A DNA stretch of 60,000 nt from Strigamia acuminata (GCA_949358305.1 OX442314.1:55377369-55437368); one strand, 5' to 3'; positions 45,431-55,141 are shown, counted from the stretch's first letter. Numbers and translations are program-made. Notes: a model not told the origin generated them from the letters alone.

Positions 45431-46250
45431 CACTAGGCGCATTCGAAAAGTCATTAAAATGAGTGTAAACATGTGTAAATGTCGTGTAAACTGGTTAAAC
45501 GGAAACGGCCTGTACGTCATTTTTACGTTTAAAATCTCCGTGCAACGAGTTTTCTCGTTCAAATCGGGTTTTACTGGCAGCCATCTTGGATTTTCGTTAG
45601 ATCGGTTGGAACGATTTCCATCTTAAGAACAATTTTGTAGCAGTTATTAGCCACATTCTTGCAATCGAATGCGGCCGATGTTCGGCCGCATTTGTGCGAT
45701 CGAATGCGGCCGGTGTTCGACTGCATTTGTACGATCGAATGCGGCCGGTGTTTGACCGCATTTGTACGATCAAATGCGGCCGGTGTTCGACCGCATTTGT
45801 GCGATCGAATGCGGCCGGTGTTCGACTGCATTTGTACGATCGAATGCGGCTGATGTTCTGCCGCATTTGTGCGATCGAATGCGGCTGATAATGCGGCTAA
45901 TCTCCTGCCGCATTTGTGCGACGAATGCGGTAGAACACCGGACGCATTTGTGCGATTGAGGCGGATGTTCAGTCAATTCACCGTTCTTAAATACATATTA
46001 TTAATAAAAATAATTTAACTAAATTTACATTTTGTAATCATGTTTTTATAATCTCCTGTTCGTTTTAGAGTAAACAACAACAATAATGACTATGGTTATT
46101 ATTTGGGCTAATTTATTTTCACTTGAATTTAGACTGAAATTTACAAACAAATTTATTTTTAAACTCGAAAATTGGGTCGTTTAAATTGACATTTACACTA
46201 TCAGTTGCTCTGGTCGTTTAGTGCAAATTACTTTTCGAATGCACCTAGTG
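45431..46250. mobile_element. TA-flanked MITE with GC-rich minisatellite
   Basis: 820 bp between TA duplications. Termini CACTAGGCGCATTCGAAAAG and CTTTTCGAATGCACCTAGTG. Inside, 45660-45960 holds about eight copies of a 35-mer built on GCGGCCGGTGTTCGACCGC plus ATTTGTGCGATCGAAT. A sister copy is at 49199-49769. Confidence 0.9.
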
Positions 46251-46356
46251 TAACACCCACAAACCCTTGTTATAACAAATTTTCAAAACTGAGACTCACA
46301 ACATCCGATGCCCATATTTAGAAACCAAAGGAAAATGAAAAACTTACTGTTTTAAA

Positions 46357-46503
46357 ATGGCTGCCAAGCAAAAAGCAATTTTGATTCAGGACAAGTTGAA
46401 CATTATTAATGTCATTGAAATTGGCAAGAAGCTGTCAATTGTAGCAGATGAGTTTAATTTGTCCCGTTCTACAATTTTTAACAATTTTAAAGAATTTGGA
46501 TAA
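46357..46503 (+). pseudogene. N-terminal HTH of Tigger/pogo transposase
   Basis: Short open frame of 48 residues starting MAAKQKAILIQDKLNIIN and containing KLSIVADEFNLSRSTIFNNF. This has the pattern of the CENP-B/pogo N-terminal helix-turn-helix, which binds the element's ends. The frame stops right after this domain (TAA at 46501), so the DDE catalytic part is gone. If expressed it would be a bare DNA-binding domain, but nothing shows that it is. Confidence 0.75.
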
Positions 46504-46659
46504 AATTAACATGACACTTGCATGTTTATGAATAAATAATACTTCGTATTATTTATGATGAAATTTAATTTTTCTTAGATAATTCATTTTAACAAACTCT
46601 CTTATAACAAATCAATTACTTCGGTCCATTGCGATTTGTTATAAAGAGTTTTGACTGAT

Positions 46660-47162
46660 TTACAAAAGTTTCAAAATTTCTATCTTAATTTATTACTTGG
46701 AAATGTTTGGAAATTTACTTTAGTCATGTCATTAATTTTAACTAGAAACAAAGTTAAATATCTAAATGAGAAGGGTGTTCATAAATTCTAAACAGTCAAT
46801 TTCTCATGATTATCCCAGGAATACTCCAAGCCAGGCAAAAATACGGATAAAACGAAATAAAGAATAAACGGTGGCAAAATAATTTACAATAAGGCACAAA
46901 AATTCAAGAAAGAACGAAGTTATTTAAAAGATGAGGAAAATAAAGAAATGGTGCAAAAATGTTCACAAAATTTTGAATTTTTAAACTGTAGCAAGCCAGG
47001 ACCGTGACAACTTTTTGTTCCAGTGCTTGCTTTCGCAATATTATTTATTAATTTTTCTTGTTTTGATTTCAGGATAAGTATTCGTCTCGTGATAATTACA
47101 GTCGCTGCCAATTTGCCACTTACAAGTCAGCTTCATATTGCGTTACTTTATTACAATCCCAA
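46660..47162 (+). repeat. Proximal 5' region of zinc-finger gene E
   Basis: Matches 34700-34800 and 51060-51400 in parts (TTGGAAATGTTTGGAAATTTA; AAGCCAGGACCGTGACAACTTTT). The splice acceptor TTTCAG ends at 47072, followed by the 90-base leader of the coding exon. Confidence 0.6.
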
Positions 47163-48017
47163 ATGAAGACAAAACGCAAGGATTTCTGTTGCAATCTGTG
47201 TGCTTATTCGGGTTTGTTTTATTCACATTTGAAACAACACATGCTTACACACACTGGTGAAAAGCCTTACAGATGTAATTATTGTGCTTATTCTTGCAAT
47301 CACAAAGGGTATTTAAAAACACATGTTGCAACCCATACCGGGGAAAAACCATTCAAGTGTCATTTGTGTGCTTATTCCTGTATTACAAGTGGGCATCTAA
47401 AACAACATATTGCTACCCATACAGGGGAAAAACCATTGAAGTGTCATTTGTGTGCTTATTCCTGTATTACAAGTGGGGATTTAAGAAAACATATCGCTAC
47501 CCATACAAGAGAAAAACCATTCAAGTGTCATTTGTGTACTTATTCCTGTGTTCAAAGTGGGGCTTTAAAAACACATTTGTTGATACATACAGGGGAAAAA
47601 CCATTGAAGTGTCATTTGTGTGCTTTTTCCTGTATTACAAGTGGGGATTTAAGAAGACATATCGCTACCCATACAAGTGAAAAACCATTCAAGTGTCATT
47701 TGTGTGCTTATTCCTGTATTACAAGTGGGGATTTAAGAAAACATATTGCTACCCACACAGGGAAAAAACCATTCAAGTGTCATTTGTGTACTTATTCCAG
47801 CATTACATGTGGGCAACTAAAAAGTCACATTGCAACCCATTCAAGGGAAAAACCTTTCCAGTGTCACTTGTGCAGTTATTCTTGCAAGCACAAAGGGAAT
47901 TTAAAAAGACATGTTGCAACCCATACCGGGAAAAAACCATTCAAGTGTGATACGTGTGCTTATTCCTGTATTACAAGACATGGCTTGAAAAAACATTTAA
48001 CTAAGCATACAAATTAA
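47163..48017 (+). CDS. C2H2 zinc-finger protein, 10 fingers (unit E)
   Basis: Intact 284-residue zinc-finger protein with leader MKTKRKDF, probably nuclear. Ten fingers: two conserved openers, then helices ITSGHLKQ, ITSGDLRK, VQSGALKT, ITSGDLRR, ITSGDLRK, ITCGQLKS, KHKGNLKR. Fingers 4, 6 and 7 share the GDLR helix, Asp at helix position 3 followed by Arg, and look like recent internal duplicates. The terminal finger is remodelled: five codons (SGQLK) present in the other copies are missing, so CITRHGLKKHLTKH now makes a regular C-X2-C-X12-H-X3-H finger where the sisters have HX4H. The protein ends LTKHTN. One linker reads HTSEKPF. The acceptor lies 90 bases before the ATG, longer than in C and D because of a short leader insertion (ACAAGTCA) shared with F and G. 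Confidence 0.94.
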   Translation: MKTKRKDFCCNLCAYSGLFYSHLKQHMLTHTGEKPYRCNYCAYSCNHKGYLKTHVATHTGEKPFKCHLCAYSCITSGHLKQHIATHTGEKPLKCHLCAYSCITSGDLRKHIATHTREKPFKCHLCTYSCVQSGALKTHLLIHTGEKPLKCHLCAFSCITSGDLRRHIATHTSEKPFKCHLCAYSCITSGDLRKHIATHTGKKPFKCHLCTYSSITCGQLKSHIATHSREKPFQCHLCSYSCKHKGNLKRHVATHTGKKPFKCDTCAYSCITRHGLKKHLTKHTN

Positions 48018-49198
48018 AAAGTTTGTTACATTTAGAACTGTTAAATTCAAAATGGTTGATTTTTGCTGTTATTGTGTGTACTTCAATTTTGGATATTTAA
48101 AATAACATACCACATCTCGTGCACAATTAAAAAAAATATATATTTTTCCCGTGCGCGATCGGAGGCCCATAGACTATTTACACCCGACATCGGCCAATTT
48201 CAATTTTTGAACATTTTTGGAACGAAAAAACTTACAATTTTAAATCTAAACTCATGTAAAACGTTTCACTTATCACACTTTTTTGGTATATTTCGAAAGT
48301 TGTGCACCCGTGCAGAATTAGAGGCCCTCGCGTTATTTGCAAAATTATTTTTGCTCTTTGCGCAATTAGAGGCCTTCGCTGTGAAAGAGACTCATGGACA
48401 ATTAGAAGACGGTAACTGAAAAATTCAGAAAACTTAAATGTACTGAATTGCGTATTTTTCTCACTTAATTCTCAATTTTTTAAAACACAAACGAAACCTG
48501 TAAAACCTGTATTTCAAGTGGAATGTAAAAATCTCTTTATGTTTAGCCATTCATGAGCTTTCACCATACACCAGAATATGTTGAGGTATTAAGTCTGTTT
48601 GATTGCGTGAATTTACTCATCAAGTGATCACATTTTTTTAGTTCAGGCTTTATTGATTAGATTATCTCTGAACTGTTATTATAAACAATAAAAAAATTAA
48701 TTTTTATTTTGAGAAATTAAATTTCTCAATGAAAAAATTAATTTTTATTTTGAGAAATTAAATTTCTCAATAAAAAAATTAATTTTTATTTTGAGAAATT
48801 AAATTTCCAAGGTGAGCAATGCATTCATTTAATATGTACATTTTGTATTTCTGTAAATAAAAATAAAATTAATCGTACACTGTTTTTTAATTGTTTCAAT
48901 TTAATTTACTTAGTGCAACTTTACCCCAGGAGGGCCATCAGCCCAGAAGGGTCGTAGTCTCATTTTGACACATTTTTGTACATTTTGACACCAGATGAGG
49001 GGTGGGAATGCTAGTAATATCTTTGGTTCAACACGTAAAAATCAGAAAAACAATAGGTGAATTCAAAGTTTCTGTTTTTAACTTTTAACTCGTGAATTCT
49101 CGCAAAATCTCGTAAGATTATAGCCAAATTCTGAGATTCCAGATTCCAGATTGCATAGTGTACGAAATTCCATCCCAATGTCAGACCCTTGACGTAAA
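48018..49198. repeat. 3' flank of unit E
   Basis: Full 3' flank with the palindrome cluster (ATTAGAGGCC at 48318 and 48368). A block of three tandem copies of about 55 bp (ATTTTGAGAAATTAAATTTC) lies at 48690-48812. 49085-49198 is the AATCTCG-rich repeat seen at 37620. No gene is seen. Confidence 0.65.
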
Positions 49199-49769
49199 CA
49201 GTAGGCGCATTCGAAAAGTCATTAAAACGAGTGTAAATGTGTTTACACTCGTTTTCAGACGACATTTACACAAATTAATTCGTGTAAATGTCGTGTAAAC
49301 TGGTTAAACGGAAACGGCCTGCACGCCACGTTTCCGTTTAAAATCTCCGTTCAACGAGTTTTCTCGTTCAAATCGGGTCTTGCTGGCAGCCATCTTGGAT
49401 TTACTTAGATCGGTTGGAACGATTTAGGTACGTTTGTGCGATTGAATGCGGCCGGTATGTGGCCGCATTTGTGCGATTGAATGCGGCCGATGTTCGGCTG
49501 CCTTTGTGCGATCGAATGCGGCCGGTATTCGGCCGCATTTGTATGATCGTATTCGGCCGCATTCGTGTGATCGTATTCGGCCGCATTTGTGCGATTGAAT
49601 GCGGCCGATGATCGGCCGCATTTGGGCTAGTTTATTTACACTTTAATTTACACTGAAATTTACACAGAAATTTATTTTTCAACTCGAAAATTGGGTCGTT
49701 TAATTTGACATTTACACTAGCAGTTGCACTGGTCGTTTAGTGCAAATGACTTTTCGAATGCGCCTAGTG
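49199..49769. mobile_element. Sister copy of the CACTAGGCGC MITE
   Basis: Starts CAGTAGGCGCATTCGAAAAG and ends TTTTCGAATGCGCCTAGTG. The GC-rich 35-mer array is shorter (49430-49620, five to six units). It contains a GAGTGTAAATGTGTTTACACTC palindrome not present in the copy at 45431. Confidence 0.85.
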
Positions 49770-51406
49770 TAAAACTAGTGTATAAAAGAAGAAGAAGTGA
49801 AAATAGAGCAACTACCAGGGTCAACTACACTCCAAGTTTTTCTTACAGATTCTTAATCTTCACATTAAAGTAAGCCATATTTGCGTGAGACTTTTTTTGA
49901 TTTGACCACTATTAACATGGTGAGTCATCAGAGTTTTCAGACTGGCTAAAATTAGTAATTCATTTACAAGCATCAATATTATTAGATCTTTTTTTTATTT
50001 TGTTAAAAATTTCATCCTTGAGATTTATAATAAAAACCCAAACTCCCACTCTTTACGAAACTTCATGATAAATAAAAAGCACGTAGAAATCAGGTTCTTT
50101 ATTTTGCCACTTATGGCGCAACCAGTACCGAGCATGTGCGATGCTGAATCACGAAGCAATTTTCTAGTTCAATTCTTTCCAGTACAGCAATTCAAAACTC
50201 GACTGGAATTAGAACGCGCGCCATGCCACCTCACGGAACGGCGAAACATCAACTAAGCGACAACTTGTTGAGCGCGGCTGAAAACGGGCGCCGGGAAAAG
50301 CAGAATACCTCAAAAAATACTCGCATACTCGTAAATATAATTTAGCGCAATGCTTGTTCATTACTTTTTGTCTCTAAAAATGTATTTTTGTAGACGTATT
50401 CGAGCAAACTAGACGGACTGGTCTCGCTGATTCGCGGAATCATAAATCATCGTCTCGACAGTGTTGATCTAACAAAGCGCCACGAGACTCTTCTCAATTT
50501 TTATCCAGGACTTTGTCTCACCTCATTGGTATATTAAAGGTATTCAATCGGTATAGGTTTTAGTCAGACGCAAGGGTGAAAGTAAGCCTGAACTCGATAA
50601 AAGATTTGGAAACATTCTGGTTTAAAATCTGAATCTGTTGGGCGTTCGTGTTTTTTATTAAAAAAAAAATATTTTTTGTGTATTTAATGTAAAGAATGTA
50701 GCGTACTACGTTCAACGTTCGTTACGTTAAATAAAAAAAAAATAACTTTTGTTGAGCAGTGTCGGGCACGGTTAGGGGCACCGCGCCGAACACTGTGGTT
50801 ATGATTTTTCCTTCCCATTGACCGACTTTTTCTTTATTACAGTGAACGCAAAATAGGGGGATATGAATAAAGCGCTGGTCATGTAACAACCATGAGACTT
50901 CTGGCTAAAATTATGCCTTGTGGGTTTTGACGCCCCATGAAAGCGCACTCCGAAATCCAATTAAGACGAGAGCTGTTACTAAGTCGGTCGCGAAAGTAAT
51001 TCTGTCTAAAATTAGAAATTTAGAAAATGAGGAAACGTTTGATTACATGTTCTAGGCCAATCCTATTTGTCAGGGAAAATAGCCCAAAACAGGTAGTCAA
51101 AGTTAAATATGTAAATGAGAAGGGTGCGCATAAATTATAAACATTATTTCCAACAAAAATGAGGAAAATAAAGAAATGGTGCAAAAATATGGATTAATTT
51201 TGAATTTTAAATCTGTCGCAAGCCAGGACCGCAAGCCAGGACCGCGACAACTTTTCGTTTTAGTGCTTGCTTGCACTGGCAATATTATTTATTTCTTTTT
51301 CTTGTTTTGATTTCAGGATAAGTATTCATCTCGTGATAAATACAGTCGCTGTCAATTTGCCACTCACAAGTCAGTTTCAAGTTGTGATACTTTATTACAG
51401 TCCAAA
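49770..51406 (+). repeat. Upstream block of zinc-finger unit F
   Basis: 49960-50660 is the promoter-like block (TTATGGCGCAACCAGTACC at about 50114, GCGCGGCTGAAAACGGGCG). The TATA and GTAAGT donor region of the other units is altered: TCTCTAAAAATGTATTTTTG, and the donor is replaced near 50525. 50760-51060 holds sequence not seen in the other units. 51060-51316 is the proximal part; the splice acceptor ends at 51316. Confidence 0.55.
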
Positions 51407-52345
51407 ATGAAGACAACACGCAAGGATTTCTGTTGCAATCTGTGTGATTATTCGTGTTTGTTTTATTCAAATTTGGAACGACACATGCTTATACACACCG
51501 GTGAAAAGCCTTACAGATGTAATGTTTGTGCTTATTCTTGCAATAACAGAGGGAATTTAAAACAACATGTTGCAACCCACACCCAGGACAAACCATTCAA
51601 GTGTCACTTGTGCGCTTATTCTTGTGTTCGAAGTGGACATCTAAAAGGTCATATTGCAACCCATACGGGGGAAAAACCATTCAAGTGTCATCTGTGTGCT
51701 TATTCTTGTGTTCAAAGTGGGCATTTAAAACAACATATCGCTACCCATACGGGGGAAAAACCATTCAAGTGTCATTTGTGTGATTATTCTTGTTGTCGTA
51801 ATTCGGCTTTAAAACAACACATCGCTACCCATACGGGAAAAAAACCATTCAAGTGTCATTTGTGTGCCTATTCTTGTTGTAGTAGTGGGACTTTAAAACA
51901 ACATGTCGCAACCCATACGGGGGAAAAACCATTCAAGTGCCATTTGTGTGCTTATTCTTGTGGTCGTAGTGGAAATTTAAAACAACATGTCGCTACCCAC
52001 ACGGGGGAAAAACCATTCAAGTGTCACTTGTGTGCTTATTCTTGTGTTCAAAGTGGGGCTTTAAGAAAACATATCGTTACCCATACGGGGGAAAAACCAT
52101 TCAAGTGTCATTTGTGTGCTTATTCTTGTGGTCGTAGTGGGTCTTTACGAAAACATCTCGTTATCCATACGGGGAAAAAACCATTCAAGTGTCACTTGTG
52201 TGCTTATTCGTGTGTTCAAAGTGGGTCTTTAAGAAGACATATTGCTACCCATACGGGGGAAAAACCATTAAAGTGTCATTTGTGTTCTTATTCCTGTATT
52301 ACACATGGGAATCTGAAAAGACATTTAGCAAAGCATTCAAATTAA
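51407..52345 (+). CDS. C2H2 zinc-finger protein, 11 fingers (unit F)
   Basis: Intact 312-residue zinc-finger protein with leader MKTTRKDF, probably nuclear. Eleven regular fingers. Helices after the openers are VRSGHLKG, VQSGHLKQ, CRNSALKQ, CSSGTLKQ, GRSGNLKQ, VQSGALRK, GRSGSLRK, VQSGSLRR and ITHGNLKR. The CRN, CSS and GRS helices occur nowhere else in the cluster, so F has diverged most in predicted DNA contacts. The last finger is canonical (HX3H, ending HLAKHSN) because the GLKK insertion of the other copies is absent. The acceptor TTTCAG ends at 51316, 90 bases before the ATG. The distal promoter block is changed compared with B and D, so its expression may differ. An LTR element sits 0.55 kb downstream. 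Confidence 0.94.
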   Translation: MKTTRKDFCCNLCDYSCLFYSNLERHMLIHTGEKPYRCNVCAYSCNNRGNLKQHVATHTQDKPFKCHLCAYSCVRSGHLKGHIATHTGEKPFKCHLCAYSCVQSGHLKQHIATHTGEKPFKCHLCDYSCCRNSALKQHIATHTGKKPFKCHLCAYSCCSSGTLKQHVATHTGEKPFKCHLCAYSCGRSGNLKQHVATHTGEKPFKCHLCAYSCVQSGALRKHIVTHTGEKPFKCHLCAYSCGRSGSLRKHLVIHTGKKPFKCHLCAYSCVQSGSLRRHIATHTGEKPLKCHLCSYSCITHGNLKRHLAKHSN

Positions 52346-52435
52346 AACGTTTGTTACATTCAGAACTGTTAAATTCAAAATGGTTGATTTTTTCTGTTAT
52401 TTTGTGTACTTCAGTTTGGATATTTAAAATAACAA

Positions 52436-52699
52436 AGTGGCTACGTTATTTTCATGACGCGCTGTGATTGGTTGAGAGATGCTTTAAAATAGTCTACTTT
52501 GCTAAAAACGGATCAGGTCAGGTCTGGGGGGGTCAAGGGGGAATATGCCCCCCCTTCTAAGAAAAAAAGGAGCTAAAATCTTGACAACATTGAATTTGAT
52601 AATCTTACGTTGAGGAAACGAATCGACATCAATGGATCTCAGCCAATCACAGTGCGTCATGAAAATAATACGTTCACATCGGACGTGAACGTAGTCACT
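52436..52699. mobile_element. 264-bp MITE in 3' flank of unit F
   Basis: Termini AGTGGCTACGT and ACGTAGTCACT. Both arms hold ATTTTCATGACGCGCTGTGATTGG or its inverse. It interrupts the AAAATAACATACCA sequence that is continuous in unit E (about 48100). Target duplication not clear. Confidence 0.7.
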
Positions 52700-52890
52700 G
52701 CCTAAATATAACATACCATATATTGTCTAATTGCGCCCTCGTGCACAATTTACAAAAAAAAAAAATATTTTCCTTGCGCATTTGGAGGCCCGCGAGCTAT
52801 TTAAGGTGGACATCAGCCAATTTCAATTTGTGATCATTTTTGCAACGAAATATACCAAAAGCAATGTGATAAATGAAATGTTTTGCATAC

Positions 52891-53126
52891 TGTAAACTCA
52901 TTAAAAGCTGACTTCGAATAAAAATGGCGGACCCGCTGGTCCGCGACGCACACACGACTTAGTTTAAATTCAAAGTGATCTTTATTAACAAATTACTACA
53001 TTTAAATACAATAAAGCTTGGTTCCCATTGGCTCCGACACTTGGACGCCTATCGGACGTATTGGCGTCACGTCCAAGCGCCCCCTAGCGACGTATTATCG
53101 TCCGTCTCGAAACCCGAAACTCCACA
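52891..53126 (-). repeat. 3' LTR of gag-only element
   Basis: 236 bp. Contains AATAAAAATGGCGG and TTATTAACAAATTACTAC; TG...CA on both strands. Confidence 0.9.
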
Positions 53127-53199
53127 TTCGGTCATCCGACTAAACGTCGGCGTCCCCGCCGACGCTCATCTTGTTTACACTTTCGTTTTTACATCTGCG

Positions 53200-53475
53200 T
53201 TTACATCTTCGTGGTCATCTGCGTTTTTCATCTTCGTGGTCATCTGCGTTTTTCATCTTCGTGGTCATCTGCGTTTTCATCTGCGTTTTCATCTTCGTGG
53301 TCATCTGCGTTTTCATCTTCGTGGTCATCTGCGTTTTCATCTTCGTGGTCATCTGCGTTTTCATCTTCGTGGTCATCTGCGTTTTCATCTTCGTGGTCAT
53401 CTGCGTTTTCATCTTCGTGGTCATCTGCGTTTTCATCTTCGTGGTCATCTGCGTTTTCATCTTCGTGGTCATCTG
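53200..53475 (-). repeat. 24-bp minisatellite after gag
   Basis: About eleven copies of a 24-mer (minus strand GATGAAAACGCAGATGACCACGAA, given here in two parts: GATGAAAACGCA, GATGACCACGAA). Being a multiple of three it codes for (DENADDHE)n, in the same frame as gag but after its stop. The unit seems to derive from the ACGAAGATG at the end of gag. Confidence 0.9.
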
Positions 53476-53479
53476 CACT

Positions 53480-54661
53480 TTACATCTTCGTTTGTTGTCT
53501 TCGTTCCTTCTTCGGCTCCGGACATGCGTCCGCCATATGCTCGTACCTGTTACAATTAAAACACTTCACCCCGTTGGGACACGCTGTCGACAAATGTCCC
53601 AGCCCGTGGCACTTGAAACATCTGAGCTCATTTGGGCAATTCGTTCTTTGATGCCCTTCCTCGCCGCACCTGAAGCATCGTAATTCCGCGTCGTGTCTTT
53701 CACTAGTTGGCTTCGCTGCGCTTGACTTCGCCTTCGTTTCAACGATCGTGCTTTTGGTTCGCGCTTCCACGCCTCGCATCGTCCGAACGATCTCGCTGAT
53801 ATGCTGGTACTGGAGGAAATACATTGGCGTCGTTGCGGTCCTAAGTTTTAACCCGTCCAGTAAATAGTCCTGCGCGTCCGCGATCGTCATTCCCAACTTT
53901 TCACACGTGGCCCATTTTCGCCGCAAATAGGTTTCGGCTGTCTCGTCGTTCATCTGTAGCGCCCGAATCAGTCTTTCCTTTTCCTCGTACGTCAATCGTT
54001 GATCCGGAAAATTCTTTTTCAACTCGGCCTCCCACACGTCAAATTTCCGTATCGTCGTTCCGGAATTGTCGTGCCACACCTTTGCTGGTCCGTCCAGCGC
54101 TGCTGCCGCCGTCGTCACTTTGGTCGTGTTCGTCCAGTTGTACTCCTTGGCGTACTCGTTGACGCTTTCTAACCACCGTGTCGTCGTGCGTAGCTCGTTC
54201 TGGTCTCCCGAAAATCGTGGCAGTTTCGGCGCATTCTTCACTTCTTTCTTTTCTATCGGCTCTTCCGGTTTTTTCTGCAAGACCTGGATCGTCTTCATCA
54301 CTTCCATCATCATCTTCATCATTTGTTCCGGGTTCGTCCCTCCGTCTGCCTGCGTTACTACCGGTGCGTTCTCTTCTATCTTCGGATCGTTGTCTTCTAC
54401 TTTTTCTTCGTCGTTCTCTTCGTCCTCTTCCTCTTCGTCTTCGTCTTCTTCTTCTTGGTTTACGTCTGCTTCGGTGAGCTTTAGCTCCGCAAGTACGGAT
54501 TGTCGTAACATGCTTACCATCTCATCTCTTCGTCTTGTCGGCACAATCTTCCGCGTAGCCAATAGTGGCTTAATATCTTTGATCCTCAACTTGTTCCACT
54601 CGGCTTCCGTCGGAAATTCTCCTCGTCGAATTTTCGCTACAACTGCTGTTACTCCGGCCAT
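53480..54661 (-). CDS. Ty3/gypsy-type Gag protein
   Basis: 393 residues, intact. The N-terminal 60 residues (EWNKLRIKDIKPLLATRKI) resemble a small SAP-like helical motif. A highly acidic low-complexity stretch (EEEDEDEEEEDEEN) follows at about 70-90, then a retrotransposon-gag capsid-like region (LPRFSGDQNELRTTTRWLE to KLGMTIADAQDYLLDGL), then three CCHC knuckles: CFRCGEEGHQRTNC (329-342), CFKCHGLGHLSTAC (348-361) and CFNCNRYEHMADAC (367-380). The third has Glu in place of the usual Gly before His. Gag packages element RNA into particles. The true ATG is at 54659-54661. With near-identical LTRs and an open frame, this is a young, possibly mobilisable element. Confidence 0.9.
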   Translation of the reverse strand: MAGVTAVVAKIRRGEFPTEAEWNKLRIKDIKPLLATRKIVPTRRRDEMVSMLRQSVLAELKLTEADVNQEEEDEDEEEEDEENDEEKVEDNDPKIEENAPVVTQADGGTNPEQMMKMMMEVMKTIQVLQKKPEEPIEKKEVKNAPKLPRFSGDQNELRTTTRWLESVNEYAKEYNWTNTTKVTTAAAALDGPAKVWHDNSGTTIRKFDVWEAELKKNFPDQRLTYEEKERLIRALQMNDETAETYLRRKWATCEKLGMTIADAQDYLLDGLKLRTATTPMYFLQYQHISEIVRTMRGVEARTKSTIVETKAKSSAAKPTSERHDAELRCFRCGEEGHQRTNCPNELRCFKCHGLGHLSTACPNGVKCFNCNRYEHMADACPEPKKERRQQTKM

Positions 54662-54904
54662 CGTAATTCGTCTAACCTTCGTAACGCGTGTTTATTCAGC
54701 TTGAACCTTTTCGTAACACGTGTTGTCTCGCAAATCGCTCGTCTGGATTCCCGAACCGTCCACGTGGTTCTTTGTCGTCCCCGAATTTCGCTTCCGCCGC
54801 AAAAACAATCGTCGTCTCTTTTCTTCAACTTTCCGTCTACTTAATCGCTTATCGCCGCATAGAATTCGTCAATCGTCGCATAGAATCCTTCATCCCACTT
54901 CTGA

Positions 54905-55141
54905 TGTAAACTCATTAAAAGCTGACTTCGAATAAAAATGGCGGACCCGCTGGTCCGCGACGCACACACGACTTAGTTTAAATTCAAAAGTGATCTTTAT
55001 TAACAAATTACTACATTTAAATACAATAAAGCTTGGTTCCCATTGGCTCCGACACTTGGACGCCTATCGGACGTATTGGCGTCACGTCCAAGCGCCCCCT
55101 AGCGACGTATTATCGTCCGTCTCGAAACCCGAAACTCCACA
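54905..55141 (-). repeat. 5' LTR of gag-only element
   Basis: 237 bp, one base longer than the partner (AAAA against AAA near 54988). Confidence 0.9.

Larger units (their letters stand above)
45282..46657 (+). mobile_element. Tigger/pogo deletion derivative
   Basis: Left end CAGTCGAAACTCTTCATAAC; right end, inverted, CAGTCAAAACTCTTTATAAC. Keeps only the start of the transposase (46357-46503) and holds a nested MITE (45431-46250). The TA target duplication is not clear here, but the sister left end at 59549 is preceded by TA. Confidence 0.8.
52891..55141 (-). mobile_element. Gag-only LTR retroelement (TR-GAG-like)
   Basis: Two LTRs of 236 and 237 bp that differ by one A in a run, with TG...CA ends and the flanking repeat ATAC (52887-52890 and 55142-55145). 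The interior, 1.8 kb, encodes only gag on the minus strand; there is no protease, RT or integrase. It must depend on another element for movement. It lies in the 3' flank of zinc-finger unit F. Confidence 0.9.

Noticed and set aside
45571-45976. Frames rich in RPHLCDRMRP and AAFDRTNAVEH on both strands
   Set aside because: Readings of the GC-rich 35-mer array inside a MITE.
53171-53683. Plus-strand frames of repeated FIFVVICV and HLRGHLRF
   Set aside because: Antisense readings of the 24-bp repeat behind gag.
54066-54704. Plus-strand frame of 212 codons, Ser-rich
   Set aside because: Antisense of the gag acidic stretch; the minus-strand frame has recognisable zinc knuckles.
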